Shown one piece after another: positions 45,701-57,400 of a stretch of DNA of 64,000 bases. The stretch's first letter is position 1; each line of letters opens with the position of its first letter. The notes beneath the pieces are model-generated. The model did not search any database. It worked only from the letters and a program-made list of their open reading frames with translations, and was not told where the DNA came from. The position numbers were made by a program, and so were the translations under genes. This stretch comes from Blattamonas nauphoetae. Its lineage: Eukaryota > Preaxostyla > Oxymonadida. Location: positions 62,001-126,000 of the forward strand of contig JARBJD010000111.1 in assembly GCA_033064195.1 (NCBI GenBank). Direction: 5' to 3'.

Positions 45701-48700
45701 CCATCTCAGTCAATTTGAGAAACGCGAGCATGTTGATATTCAGTCTCTGTATGATCTTTCCGATGAACAAATCTGGGGTCCAGATGGGAAAAAGCCAGAC
45801 CTCCGTTGTGAGCTGGACTGTTTGGATGGAGATGAATGGTTTGACGGTGAAATGGATGATCTGTCGGAGGACGAACCTGATTTCACGTTCGAAATTTCGA
45901 CGTCGACGAGCACCCTCCTTTTCACAGATTTCACTGTGACGAACGATTTAACCGAATCACCGTCAAAAAGCTCGGACAGTCAAAATCAGCGAAACGCCGA
46001 ATTTTTGTACCAACTGGAACTACAACCTGAACACTATCCGATCCCTGAAGGGGCAGACATTCCACGTCAAAAGGCAGACAACATCCTGTTCCAATCGCTT
46101 CTCTATCCACGCACCTCCAATCTATCCATCAAACCAAGCATGGCAATCCACGAGATAAGAATCAAACAGTTCCATCCTCCAGAGCCGTTCTCTCTGATGG
46201 GAGCGTCGTATCGAACCAGCAGGGACTTCCTATCGGAAGTGTATACCATGACCAACAATATTGGCTTGATCTTGACCCATCTCAGAACAAATGCGTCACT
46301 TCCGGCCCACACTCGCCTCGCCTCGTTCACTCTCCATGGATATCACCGACAGTACATCCAAGAGTACACACATCACCATCAAAACTCTCTTCCCTCGGAG
46401 TTCACTCGAACACAATACGATCAAGTGACACAACCTCCCACGCGCCTCCCCAAAACTCTCCACCCTCCGATGCACGAAGGAGATTTCTATGATCTGAACT
46501 ATGTCCCAAAAATGGAGGAGCGCCTGTCGTATCCATTCATGACCATCTCCGGTGAGATCAAAGGAATTCTGAACGACATGATAAACGGGCCAGATTCCGC
46601 AGGAAACCCTCCTCCTGCTCTCCCTCACCCGATTGGGGAGGCCGATGTGTATGGAGGGGCACTGAAGCTGCTTGATCCTGCGTACATTCCTTGCATCCCG
46701 TCGGCATCGGAATTTCGTGTTCTCGACATGATGAACACAGTCGCAAACAAGCACACAATGGAATACTCGGCGCTTCACGACAATCTCCTTCACATTCTCA
46801 GAGTTGGTCCGGATCAATCGTACATGCAGACATTCTCGGAATTGTCGTGGAAACTTGGACCAAGTCAGTACCTCGCCTCACAAAGGACTCTCAAGGGGAT
46901 GGTTGATGACCCAGCCAAGCTGTCGTATGGTCCGAAGTATCTCCACTCTTTGGTGTTCAGTTGGTTGTCTGTTCTAATGAACCCTGGTATCACAGAGAAG
47001 AATCGAACAGACTCGCTCAGCCAGATCAAGGGTCTCGCCTATATGAATGCACGATGGCTTCAGCACACATTCTCACTTGGTTCTTCCATATCGTACAGTG
47101 ATCTGACCATGTATGCATCGCGTTACATTGACATGAAGGAGTTTATCGAATTTTGTGAGCAAGCTCATCATGTCCAACCTCGAAGTCAGGCAACAGAAAC
47201 CGTCCACCCAGCTATCGAAGAACAATTTCTAAAATTAGCCAGCTCATATCTCGTTCGTCCACTGAGCTTCACGAGCCAATCAATATCCTGGACGGACAGT
47301 GTTCTGTTCCGTGCATATCTGCTCGATTGCTGTCTTCTTGTTGATCTGCCAGAAGATCTCCGCTATAAGGCAATCAGTCCTCTCATCTCACAAACATCCA
47401 TGTTCTTGAGGCGTTCCAGTCATTTCCAGGACGCTGTCTCTCCATCTCTTGTTCTTGGCTCGCTCCCTTCGTATTTTGCGGCTTCTCGAACGAAACTGGG
47501 AGTCAACAATGATACTCAAACCAATACAATCACAGCGACAAACGATACTTTGGAATCACTTTATCAATACATTCCGTCAAATCCTCCGTTGGGAGATCTC
47601 TCCAAGTTCAGTGAATATGATCGACTAATGCTCATCGATATCTATCGACACCGTGCCAACTTTAGTGCTGCGATCGACACAATAGTCCCTCGTCGAATCG
47701 GTTCTCGTCTGAGTAAACCTACCATCGCCCATTCTGATCGATTTGTATCTCATTTTTCATTCCCAGAACAAGATACTGATGTCGCCACTGCAATCAACAC
47801 CATACATACCATCAGGGAACCCAGTAGTCATTTTGCCATCGGCGACCAGTCTGCTTTCTTCGTCTCTCTCGCTCTCCGCGCTTCAACAATTGCTCTGGCT
47901 TCCAAAGATTCTGATGGTGACCGACTCTGGCAGAAGGTTCATCTCCTGCTTGGGAATACTACATTGGCCCATGAACGGGCTTTTCTCGCGTTGGAAAAGG
48001 ATCCGACGAGTTGGAAGAACTGGGAAGCACTCAGTGGGGTCCTTACAAAAGCCTTGAATGACAAGTGGGAAGAAGAAGGCAGTTCTGGATATGGTGGTCG
48101 TCTGATTGGATCGATGAATTTGATTCGTTTTCCACCATTCTCATTATTGTACTCCCCCAACGAAATCCATCTCAAATTAGGGACCGAAATGAACACCAGT
48201 CCGTACAATACCCTCTACAGAGAAGAAATTTGTGTACTCAATGATTTATATGCTGATGACGCTATGGGGTCACTAACGTTGTCGCTCTTCTCAACTTTTG
48301 CGGTTCATCCAACTTCAGCACAAACTTTGCTCCCACAGTTTCTTGTGGCTCTTCAGCGCCAACTTTCGAACAATCCTCGTGTGGATACTCAATTAGTCAA
48401 TTCAATGAAACGCGATACATACCGAGATCTTTCCCCTCTTCCAAAGCAGAAGAGAGTACCGACCTATTCGTGGATCCAGCACATCTTTTACCTCTTCAAC
48501 CAGCTTCCGACCTGGTCTCGGCTTCTGCTCAGGGGGGTTTTGCTGGATATCGTTGATGATTTTCCTGAAACTGCATTTTTTGTTCTTCGATCATTTCTGT
48601 TTACTCAAAACGATTACAGGGCTTCGGACGAACATTATCTTGCCCTCTTTAAGGCCTCAACTCAGAACGAAAAAAGCGATCTGAACCTCTCTCCGTCAGA

Positions 48701-51611
48701 CAGGCTAAAATTGATGTCCAGCGAAGGAATCTCACCGCTCCACACACTCAGCTCGAAATCAAAATCTCTTCTTTCCATGCCAGTTGATCTCATCCAAAGT
48801 TTTGTCAACCAAACGCCTTTGCCACTCAACATTAGTCCCACCGCAGCATCGACCTACAGTTACTCTGATGGTCGGCTTCTTTGGAGAACAATGAAATCCA
48901 AACATGGCGAGTTGAGTCAGATGTATGAAAAATTAGTCAAGGAACTCAGTGTGATCAACCTCGAAAACTCCCATCTTGTAGTAAACTCCATTGATGTCCT
49001 CATTCATTTCTGGCTTTCGGCCTTTCATGTTGCAACAGCCATCAAAAGCAGGAATGGTCAAGTCGAGAGCCTACCGGAACATCTTCTGGATCTCGCAGAG
49101 AATCGTCACACCACTGAGACTTCACCACTCTTCGTCCTTTCACTCGAGATGTGTCATCGTCATGTGGTAACTCTCGCTAGATTTATCTGTGCGAACAGCT
49201 CCACTCTTCCTCATTCTTACCTGAAATTTGTCTCACATCTCCCTTTCCTGTTCTCAGATCAACCGACACATGCTCCGACTGCCTCCCTCTTAATCGCTCT
49301 GCAGTACATGTGTAGCTGGAGGGATGTATTGTGCGATTCCTGCCCGAAATCTGCCTCACTCTATTCGTACTCTCCTAAACTCTATCATCTCTGCCCTGAC
49401 CTCAAAGTGGCAGGTGTTTCCATTCCTGGCGTGAATATGTTCCTCTCACCGTCGTCTGTCTCTCCCCATTCACTCTCGGTGGTCTCCGATAAAGTTGCAG
49501 ATGGAATTGGATGGGCCTCCCAACAGACTGAAGGACTTGCAGACTCGGCATCGATCATCCGGACAATCCACGACACAGTCATGTATCGACAGCGCTGTTC
49601 TCCTTTTTCGCTTTATCTTGACGTCGCCTCCCTCTTCGCACCTTCAGAGGATAATCAACAATCTTGTATTCAAAACACATTTGTTCCTCTTACGGTCCCT
49701 CTCTTTGTTCCGCTTGTCACCTTCGTGTCGACCATCAACTCTCTCCACACATTCGCACTGTACTCGACGTGGTTCTATTCGGCACTCAACACTCAGAAAG
49801 TCTCTGATTATCGTCCGTCTCGCAACTCAGCACTGATCCTTCCGGAACTGCATTCAATGATCTCTATTGTACCATCGCAGTCTTCATTCTTCCTCCCGTC
49901 ATTGGCGACAATGGTTTCGCAACCACTTTCCAATGCGATTGCCAGATCACCGACTGCATCAAGAGCCCTCCTTCATGTGAACACTCAAGCAATCACTGGC
50001 CTCCATCCAAACCATGCTGAAAATCAGTTCCTCTCAAAACCGATGCAAGCCGGCTCGAAAAAGGATTTACTCTCCCCAGACGATTCGAAGAAGAATCAGC
50101 ATCAATCAAACAGTTCGAAGAGGGATCAAGGCACCACTGCAAATTCTGCATTTGCTTCCCTCTCTGATTTTTGTCAACCTGGCTTGGTCTGTGGTGGTCA
50201 GTTTTCAGAAGCACGCCATCTGAATCGTTCAGGACAACAGACCTCTCTCCGAGCAACCAATATCTCCTCTGGGACAGTGCCTGTCACAGTTCCACTCGGT
50301 AATGATCTCATTGCTACTCGTGACCTTCCGGAAGGCGTGACCATGCATGAGCTAATGAGAGAATGGGGGAAGAAGATTCGAACCAAGACATCAATCCCTT
50401 CTTCCCAAGTTAAAATGACAGACGAAATCGAGCAGACCCTCAAGGACCTCAGCATACTCTCTTCCGACCAAACGGTTGAGTCGCTGAGATCTCTGCAGGA
50501 GCTTGCACGATCGGAAGTCCATTCCATCGGTCTCCCCAAGAACGACGACGTCCAGATTCGATATCTCCTCTCGCTCAGGGGGATTAGCCTCCGAACTCTT
50601 TTTCATCAGCAAAACACAGCAGATGGCATGTTGAATCCAATGTACCAAATCCGAACCTCAAAACAAACTCAAATTACAACAAGCGAAATTCCCATCTGCT
50701 GCAAAGAACATGCACTCCATCCATCCCTCCTCAAAGCAAAAATGCGGATGCCTCAAGATGTCTTATCCGCCGCAATTCATCGCCGGCTTCCAACAATCGA
50801 ATTCTTCCAACCAGCAATGCGGTCAATGGCCACACAGATGGGTATCGGGTCGTTCATTACGTACCTCTGCTCATTCACTCCAGCCCATCCAGGTGCTTTG
50901 GTTCTTTATCCAGAAACAGGAAACTGTGTTCAGACAGTGTGGAACTGGGACGAACGATGGGGCTTCGGAGAGGACGAAATCTCAGCCAACGAGTGGTGGA
51001 CGATGGGTGTGAATTATCCGAGCATGAGAGAGATCTGCCGTCCTGGCGTCTCGCAGCAACAACCAGAGAAACCGTACTCGCCTGTCCGTGTTCGATGCAC
51101 GCCGTCTCTTCTTCGTCTCTTCGGAGATGACATTCTGGGAGCATGTTACGTCAGATCATTCACGCACTCTGCCGATTCGTTCACCGATCCAACCATAAAA
51201 GACACAATCTTGGCTTCCCTCACAGAATTCTTCACGATTGCCCTCGACTCTCTCTACCGGACCCATCCGTCACCGCCGTCGGACATCCAAAACACCTTCG
51301 ACTCCATCACGAAAGCCTGTCTCGGAGAGCTCACATTTAAAGACACGCTCACACCAGCTGCTCCCGAGCACATCCTCCCATTTTTGAAAGACAATGAGAA
51401 GCCACTTGTGTCGCCATCAGAGATCTTACACTGGACAGCAACCAATCTGTCGAATGTTGCATTCTCTCGGTCGTTAATTTTGAATACGGCGGAGCAGCTC
51501 AAACGAGATCTTCTGAACCCCGTTGACACAAGCTCCTATCTCGTCATTCACTCCGCACTTCACCCAGATTATTTGTCACAACTGCCCTGGTGGTGGTGCC
51601 CGTGGTTCTAA
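33712..51611 (+). CDS. TRRAP: TRRAP/Tra1-like PIKK-family scaffold, exceptionally long
   Basis: TRRAP/Tra1 is the activator-binding pseudokinase scaffold of SAGA and NuA4/TIP60 acetyltransferase complexes. A 63-nt first exon (MSSSTSQEDSRALLSTFFQL-I) joins across a 68-nt intron (33775-33842) in phase to an uninterrupted 17.8-kb exon, for about 5943 aa; human and yeast proteins are about 3800. Most of it is HEAT-like helices (TMFGKLGELGAA near residue 860 recalls the GKFGG block of TRRAP). The FAT region contains HERAFLALEKDPTSWKNWEA and YSWIQHIFYLFNQL followed by LLRGVLLDIVDDFPETAFFV. The C-terminus keeps the degenerate kinase and FATC layout: MGIGSFITYLCSF, VRVRCTPSLLRLFGDD, then WWWCPWF in place of TRRAP's WHPWL. 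No DxxxxN or DFG kinase motifs are visible, as expected. Codon use is uniform and there is no sign of fusion. Identification rests on C-terminal layout and scattered blocks. Confidence 0.85.
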
Positions 51612-52348
51612 ACTTTGTTGCACTTCGCGATGAATTTGATAGCCTTGAACACTCTCCAAACACCAACGGTTCAAACAAGTCGGTAATTTGAAACTATCTC
51701 TGGGAATTAGTCTGTTCTGGTCCAGTGGGAAGTTCTCTTTGGAAATACTTTTGTTCAAGAAAGATGTCGGTGGAGAGTCAAAAAGAGATTGAAAGAGCTG
51801 ACAAAGATGAATACAATCACATAGAGAACGTAGTTGGTGCAATAATATCCGATTGTTGTGATTTGTGGAAGAGAGTGGTGAGAATGATGTAGATGTGTCA
51901 GACATTGAACAAGTGGGCCTCACCACTGTGTCTAGAACGAAGTTATTTCGAATTATGGAAGAGGGAAATTTGGGAGCTGAGTTTGGAAGGACTAGGGTAC
52001 TCCGATCTGGAATTGGGATGAGTTGAGATATCGAGACAGATATCAGGATAATGAAAAGGCGATTCTTCAAAACTCAGACAGAAGACGATCAAAACTTTGT
52101 GTTGATCGAGATAAAGGATACCGAATGGCATCGTCTTGTCAAATTAGATGGCTACACATGAAATATTTTCATCAATGGGTATTCGATGAGTTGTCATGGA
52201 TAGTGAACAAAATCCCGTGAATAACAATATATCAATTCTACAATCCCGAAATAGTCTCGATAATCTCATCTTATTGGGGAAAGAATACCCATACTTTCCG
52301 GATGATCTCAAAATCTCACTATAACCGTAGCCGTGGTCAAAGGAGTTT
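51612..52348. other. Gene-poor stretch with possible coding remnants
   Basis: 737 bp after TRRAP. Plus-strand fragments read like protein but are cut into different frames: MSVESQKEIERADKDEYN from 51763, then SRTKLFRIMEEGNLGAEFGR near 51930, then MKRRFFKTQTEDDQNFVLIE from 52051. Stops separate them and intron joins are not convincing. It may be a decayed host gene, a small gene with introns I could not place, or chance. No RNA gene recognised before 52349. Confidence 0.3.
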
Positions 52349-52647
52349 GGAGGTGATGTCGCGAATCACTGTCAGGGTAGCATGCCCTCCACGTGGGTGG
52401 TCGGATTGTTGTTGGGTTATGTTGGGTCCAGTTTGATTTGCGTTGACGATGTGCCCCTTGGCTCGCTGTGTCGGCGATAGGCGATCTCTGTGAAGGAGAG
52501 AGTCTTCGCCATTGAATGTGGGCGGACAGCGCAAGGCGGGAAACCGAGCAGCGAAAAGTCCCAGCATCGCAGCTTGAGGGAAGACAGATCTGAGTGAACG
52601 GGCTGGATTGCGCATGGCTTCCATACAACAAAACTGCCATTCTTTTT
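52349..52647 (+). ncRNA. SRP RNA: Signal recognition particle RNA (SRP/7SL RNA)
   Basis: Scaffold RNA of the particle that targets secretory ribosomes to the ER. Helix 8 is diagnostic: GGAC (52524-52527) pairs with GTCC (52558-52561); CGC (52530-52532) with GCG (52551-52553); AAGG faces AGCA in the symmetric internal loop; CG pairs with CG; the apical loop is GGAAAC (52539-52544); and the asymmetric AAAA (52554-52557) is in place, as in human 7SL. Helix 6 is GGCGA...TCGCC (52480-52510) with a GNAR tetraloop GAAG (52492-52495). The 5' Alu-like domain has GGAG/CTCC closing (52349, 52387), the hairpin GTGAT...ATCAC (52353-52369), then TGTCA (52370, the UGUNR turn) and a second hairpin. Helix 5 strands pair (TTGTTGT near 52405 with ACAACAA near 52625). 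TTTTT at 52643 is a likely Pol III terminator. Ends are approximate. Long antisense ORFs here are incidental. Confidence 0.87.
52643..52647 (+). terminator. T5 run, likely RNA polymerase III terminator of SRP RNA
   Basis: A run of five T follows directly after the distal helix 5 strand of the SRP RNA, the expected place for Pol III termination. Confidence 0.55.
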
Positions 52648-53200
52648 CCCAATTTTGTTCGATACATTTGAATAAAACACTCAAACCAAACCAATTTATC
52701 GTTTTTATCGATCAGTCATGAAAAATCATCGAGAAATTAAAGTTTTTTGGTTAATGACTTCTGTTGACAATTATGTTGAAATTTTAGCACGTTTGAAAAT
52801 ACAAGGTTTAAAATCGTACTTGTAAACAGGAAATGGGCTTATATTGAATAATTCAAACGGAAACATGGCTTGAATCAAAGTTGAGAGAGTGTCTGAAGAA
52901 GAGGGAGAAAAAATGAGACAATTCGAATACAAAGTGATTGAAAATGAAAGATAATCAAAAAAGAATCTATCCCGATGATTTGACACTCGCCTCAATGTGT
53001 TTAAAAGATCAGGGAGGTTGGAATTCGGGAATCATTGTGAGTGTTTGGTAAAGGTTTTGTTAGCATACAGAAGTCCAAAAACGCATCAAAGATGGAGAAA
53101 CGATGATAAGGGAGCAGTAATTTCGGGCTCTAACTCTATCATGGTCGATAAGTTTCAGTCGAAACACGAATGGTCATTTTAACAATTATGGTTTGTCAGG
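52648..53200. other. AT-rich intergenic region
   Basis: 553 bp between the SRP RNA and the P/Q/T-rich gene. The sharp fall in GC after the SRP RNA is visible by eye. Only short, featureless ORFs occur on either strand. I see no tRNA, repeat or hairpin of note. Confidence 0.5.
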
Positions 53201-54033
53201 ATGAACTCTAACCTGTTGGAAACTTCAGAGACACAACCCCCTCAACGCGTGATGCTGATCCGTTTACTAATATTTTTTTCTGAAGGTTATCAGCTCTGTT
53301 TCAGAACAGGAGGCCGAAGCCGACCACAACGACTTCCACCACCGTTCAACAGCCACTACCTCCAGGAACTCATAATCTCATCTCAAACCAACCTTTCTCT
53401 CCACTCTCACGCACTATAACTTTCACCCCATCTTCCGAATCTCAAGGCACAAACCAATCCAACCCTTCACAATCGCTCTCACATGAAGCAATTGTTATTG
53501 ATGTTAAACCTGCTCCTACACGACATCCACTCATTCAATTCCCTCAGGTATCAACAGCAACCGGTCCGATTCTACAACCTGCTCAGCCCAGAGGACAACA
53601 TTCTCAAAATAGGAGCAACGACCGAATAAGAAGAAATCCAACACCAAAACATGGAAAATCCGCATATCCAACAAGTCAACAGCAACTTCCATCCCAACCA
53701 ACTCATATTTTAGTTGTTGATCAGACCATCTCAGTGAGAGATCTGAACAATAATACCTCGCAATCTGCCACCCCGAAGCAATCCATTAGAGTTGTCCACA
53801 CAAACCACACTCACGAAATAGAAAAATTCAAAACGACAAAATTCGAAGATATTCCTGAATTCACGCCAAGGAAGTACCAAACCCCACAAATGCAAAGCAC
53901 TCCTCCTGCAATGATGCACATGCCTCCATACTATCCTCAGCCGAAGCGATATCCAATCTATCCCACTCAGCCTCAACTACCCATGCAATACAATCACTCT
54001 GTGATGCCTCAATTACCAGCTCCCCCATTCTGA
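53201..54033 (+). CDS. P/Q/T-rich disordered protein, function unknown
   Basis: Two exons fit: 53201-53248 (MNSNLLETSETQPPQR), a 56-nt intron (GTGATG...TTTCAG) and 53305-54033, giving 258 aa. The body is a low-complexity P/Q/S/T/N sequence (TTTTSTTVQQPLPPGT; PTSQQQLPSQPTHILVVD). A more distinct central segment reads HTHEIEKFKTTKFEDIPEFT followed by PRKYQTPQM. The C-terminus is Tyr/Pro-rich (YYPQPKRYPIYPTQPQLP) and ends PQLPAPPF. Such composition is common in RNA-binding or transcription-associated scaffolds, but no domain identifies it. The good in-frame intron and the clean stop support a real gene. It is convergent with importin-5, with 433 bp between stop codons. Confidence 0.65.
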
Positions 54034-54110
54034 CATCAGCATCGATGTTCATTCTTTTTCCACTGTTTGAGATTCTGTATTTCTGTATTGTTTCATTTGT
54101 ATCATTTCGT

Positions 54111-54425
54111 TCACGCGAACAGAAAAGAGTAGAATGAATGGTGGTTGGTGGAAACAGTGAGCCAATCTCTGTTGTGTCTGCTTCTTCTATCAACACTTGA
54201 GCGACAAATGGGATAGCATGAGAGCAGAGAGGACTCAATACGTGTGGAGGATGGAGAAATTGAGAAAGATAAAGACTCCACGACAAAAGATGATGAGAGA
54301 ACTTTCTTCACGAGAGAAGCTGGCGGATTTGAGAGCATCTTGTTGAGAGCAAGAAGTAGATTGGTTGTAGATTGAGAAAGAAGCTTCTGCGAATGTTTCC
54401 CACTTCTCACAGATGTTGAAAGAAA
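54111..54425 (-). CDS. Possible small ORF between convergent genes
   Basis: A 105-codon open frame begins MFLSTSVRSGKHSQKLLSQS at 54425, 42 bp downstream of the importin-5 stop on the same strand. The first 55 residues look like an amphipathic helical protein (TTNLLLALNKMLSNPPASLV). The rest loses that character, so an intron near 54270 switching to the frame reading HAIPFVAQVLIEEADTTEIG is possible. It could equally be importin 3' flank without coding function. No family recognised. Confidence 0.25.
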   Translation of the reverse strand, partial: FLSTSVRSGKHSQKLLSQSTTNLLLALNKMLSNPPASLVKKVLSSSFVVESLSFSISPSSTRIESSLLSCYPICRSSVDRRSRHNRDWLTVSTNHHSFYSFLFA

Positions 54426-54466
54426 CATCTCAAATTATTCTTTCACATGAAATGATTTCAATTCTA

Positions 54467-57400
54467 TCACCCTGAGAAGAGTGTCAAAAGAAGAGTCTGT
54501 CGGTCACTATCGAAGCTGAAGAAAGCCTCCTTCTTCACAGCATCTGGAACCACCCCCATCAACTTCTTTCCAATGTCAACCAATTTATCTGTTGTTTCTT
54601 GGTCGACGTAATCAGACTTTACGATCGTCAGAACAATCATGAGCATTTTTGTGATGGCCGGTGCTGCCTCTTCAGTTGGTGCTTGTCCATGGAGAAGAAA
54701 CGCAAGAACACTCTGCCCAACCGCCTCCCCAAATCCCAGACCAGCCACTTGTGGGTCTTGTTGGTCTTCGAGAAGCGAGACAAACGTACGGTGACAGAAG
54801 ACAGCTTCATCTGCATCTTGTTGAACAGGCAGAAATCCGATGAATTTCTGTTTCGCTTGCTGAGTGACGTCGAAGAGGGTATGGAGGACGACAGGAAGAG
54901 ATGAGAAGGGGGCAGGAGAGGGATGTTGAGAAACGAGAGAATAATAATGCTCTTCTCCGTTTTGTATGAGGAGCTGTAGATTCATCGAGACTGTTTCATT
55001 CCACTTCATCAGACACACCATCAACGATGCAATGTTGGCACCAATCAACTGAATGTCATCTTCATCATCGTATTGTTGAGTGGAGAGTGTCTGGACAAAG
55101 ATGGCCGCTCTGTCGGCAAACGCCTTTACATCGTTGAATTTGGACGAAAAGTACGAGCAAGGAACAGCGACCCCATTGCTGAGAGGTGAAGTCTCCAGAG
55201 GGGACGTTGGAGAGAGAATGGAGGAGGCAACGGATGCAGCGAGGGATGCTGGTGAGATGGAATTCGTTTTGAGCTGAAAGACCATCCAATCCAAATCGGT
55301 TTCGATGAAGAGGCGGATTCCATAAACAATATTTTGTAGACACACGAGTCGCAGATCCTCGTACAATTCCTTCAGCTCGAACGGAGCATCTGTGACAAGT
55401 TTGTCAAACATCGCTTTATTTTTATGTTCGCAATAATCACTTTTTAGACATTCGACAATCGCTGCTCGATCATCTCTGTCTTTCTTGTCCAATTCCCTCT
55501 TTGCTCCTTCCAGCATCTCGTTGAAACTCTCCATCCACGCGTCTCCGTTCATTATGAAATGGGGAATCAGATCCTGTCCAATTTGGAGAGACGAATCGGC
55601 ACTGAAATGGAAGTAGTCGATCAGCATGTTCATCGCGTCGAGATGGTCAGTCTCGTTTGGAATCAATCCTGCCCTCTTCTCTCCCACAGGAATCACAATC
55701 CGTTCTGATCCAATCATCTGAAGACATAGTGGAAGCAGCTCTTCTTCAAACACAGGCGAGAAGCGGTGTCCGATCAACCCGAAGATGGTCTCACTCACCG
55801 CCGAAATCTGCGTCATCACATTCTCCAAATGAGCCAATTCATCTTTGAACGAGTTATCTTCATCTCCATCAGGCTCGTCTGTGTCGTACCTCTCCTTGAT
55901 CAATCCATGTCTATTCAATAGATTCATTTCGAGTCGACGTCTGAGGAAGACAGCATAAGGGCGAGGATCAATGACCGTATGGAGTGCAAATTTTGTCTGG
56001 TCCTCAGGCCATGGATCAGCCAGACGGACAGATGGGGGAAAGCAGTGGTTCGACCCCGAGAAAGGAGTTAGATTCTTCAGCATTTCAGCGACACATTGGA
56101 GAGATTCAGCGACATCCTCTCCGTCGGCAATGTTCTTCTGCGAGAGCACCCCATTGAGGAGGAGCAGGACTGTGTCGATGATGTCGATTGGATTGATCAC
56201 TCCAAATTGATCCGCCAGCTCCTTCGGCGTGTGCGCCAGAATGGTTTGAGTCTGCCGTCCGGACGACAGAGCGATGTGGTCGACCAGACAATCAACCAAT
56301 TCCGGCACCATGTGGAGAGCATCAACAAACGGCGTCAATGACTGTCTGAGATGGGTCTTCTTCCCTTCGTCCACGTTCTCGTTCGTCTCCTCCAACACTG
56401 CCGTTCCAAAAACAGGTTGGTTGATGATCCCTGTGAACCCAAGAGCCTCTCGCATAACGTTTAGAACAACTGTGTAGCAGAGAGGAACATAATCGATGAA
56501 AGAGTGTTGGAGGGTTGATGCATACGATGTGAGAAGAGTGAGTGCGGACTGTCTGTCACTCAATGCGTTCTCACTGATCACCATTTGCGTGTTGTCTGTC
56601 GATGGAATCGTCAACAGATCAGTGTTGTCTGATGAATGCTCAGAGAAGAGGCGGTATTCGTGTGCTGGGAACTTCATTGCAGTGTCAACGAGTGGAGGAA
56701 TGAGGGCTGGCAGGAACCTTCGGAAATTGTCCTTCAGAAGCGACGCGATCTTCACCCACGCAATCGACAGGTCTTCCACTCGAGGATCGACCGATTTGTT
56801 GGCTGTGACGGATGCTCCTTCCTGTTGAACAATATTGATCCTTCGTGCCAACTCCCAGATGTGATCAGCGAACGAATCCAGATAATGGTGAACTGCTCCT
56901 GTGCTTGACGAACTAAGCAGCGCGGTCAACGAGGTGACAATAGAACCTTGAAATCCTTGTTCGTCTTCTCCAGTCGCATCGACACTGAGGTACGAGAGAA
57001 ATGCTGGGACCAATCTTTCCAAATACGGATCCATCAAATCCTTCGCCTTAATGAAGAGCTGGGCAAGTGCATCAGACGCAGACTTGGCGAGGATGATGCC
57101 ATATTGTCGTTGTTGGCTGTCAGCGATCACGGTTGTGAGTGAATCGACGAGCAGAGGAATGAAGTCTGTTAGCTCTGATATTCGGATCTCTTGGAACAAA
57201 AGTTGGAGGGATGAAATACATTCGTCAGTAACACGCGGCGATGGGCCGTTTTTGCTCAGACCAAGTAGGAAAACGCCAATGAGATCGACTCTAAATCGCG
57301 ACAGCTTGTCCCAATCAATATACGCCAAGCATTCGCCAAGGAGCGCGACAAATGCTTCCATTTGGCGTTGGAGCGAGAATATATTTGGAAAATCGCGTGT

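Noticed and set aside
51576-52070. Minus-strand ORF of 164 codons overlapping the end of TRRAP
   Set aside because: Overlaps the conserved TRRAP C-terminus on the other strand, has biased composition and no recognisable domain.
52308-52694. Overlapping minus-strand ORFs of 87-128 codons
   Set aside because: They are antisense to the SRP RNA; open only because the RNA is GC-rich. Protein content is featureless and all three frames are equally open.
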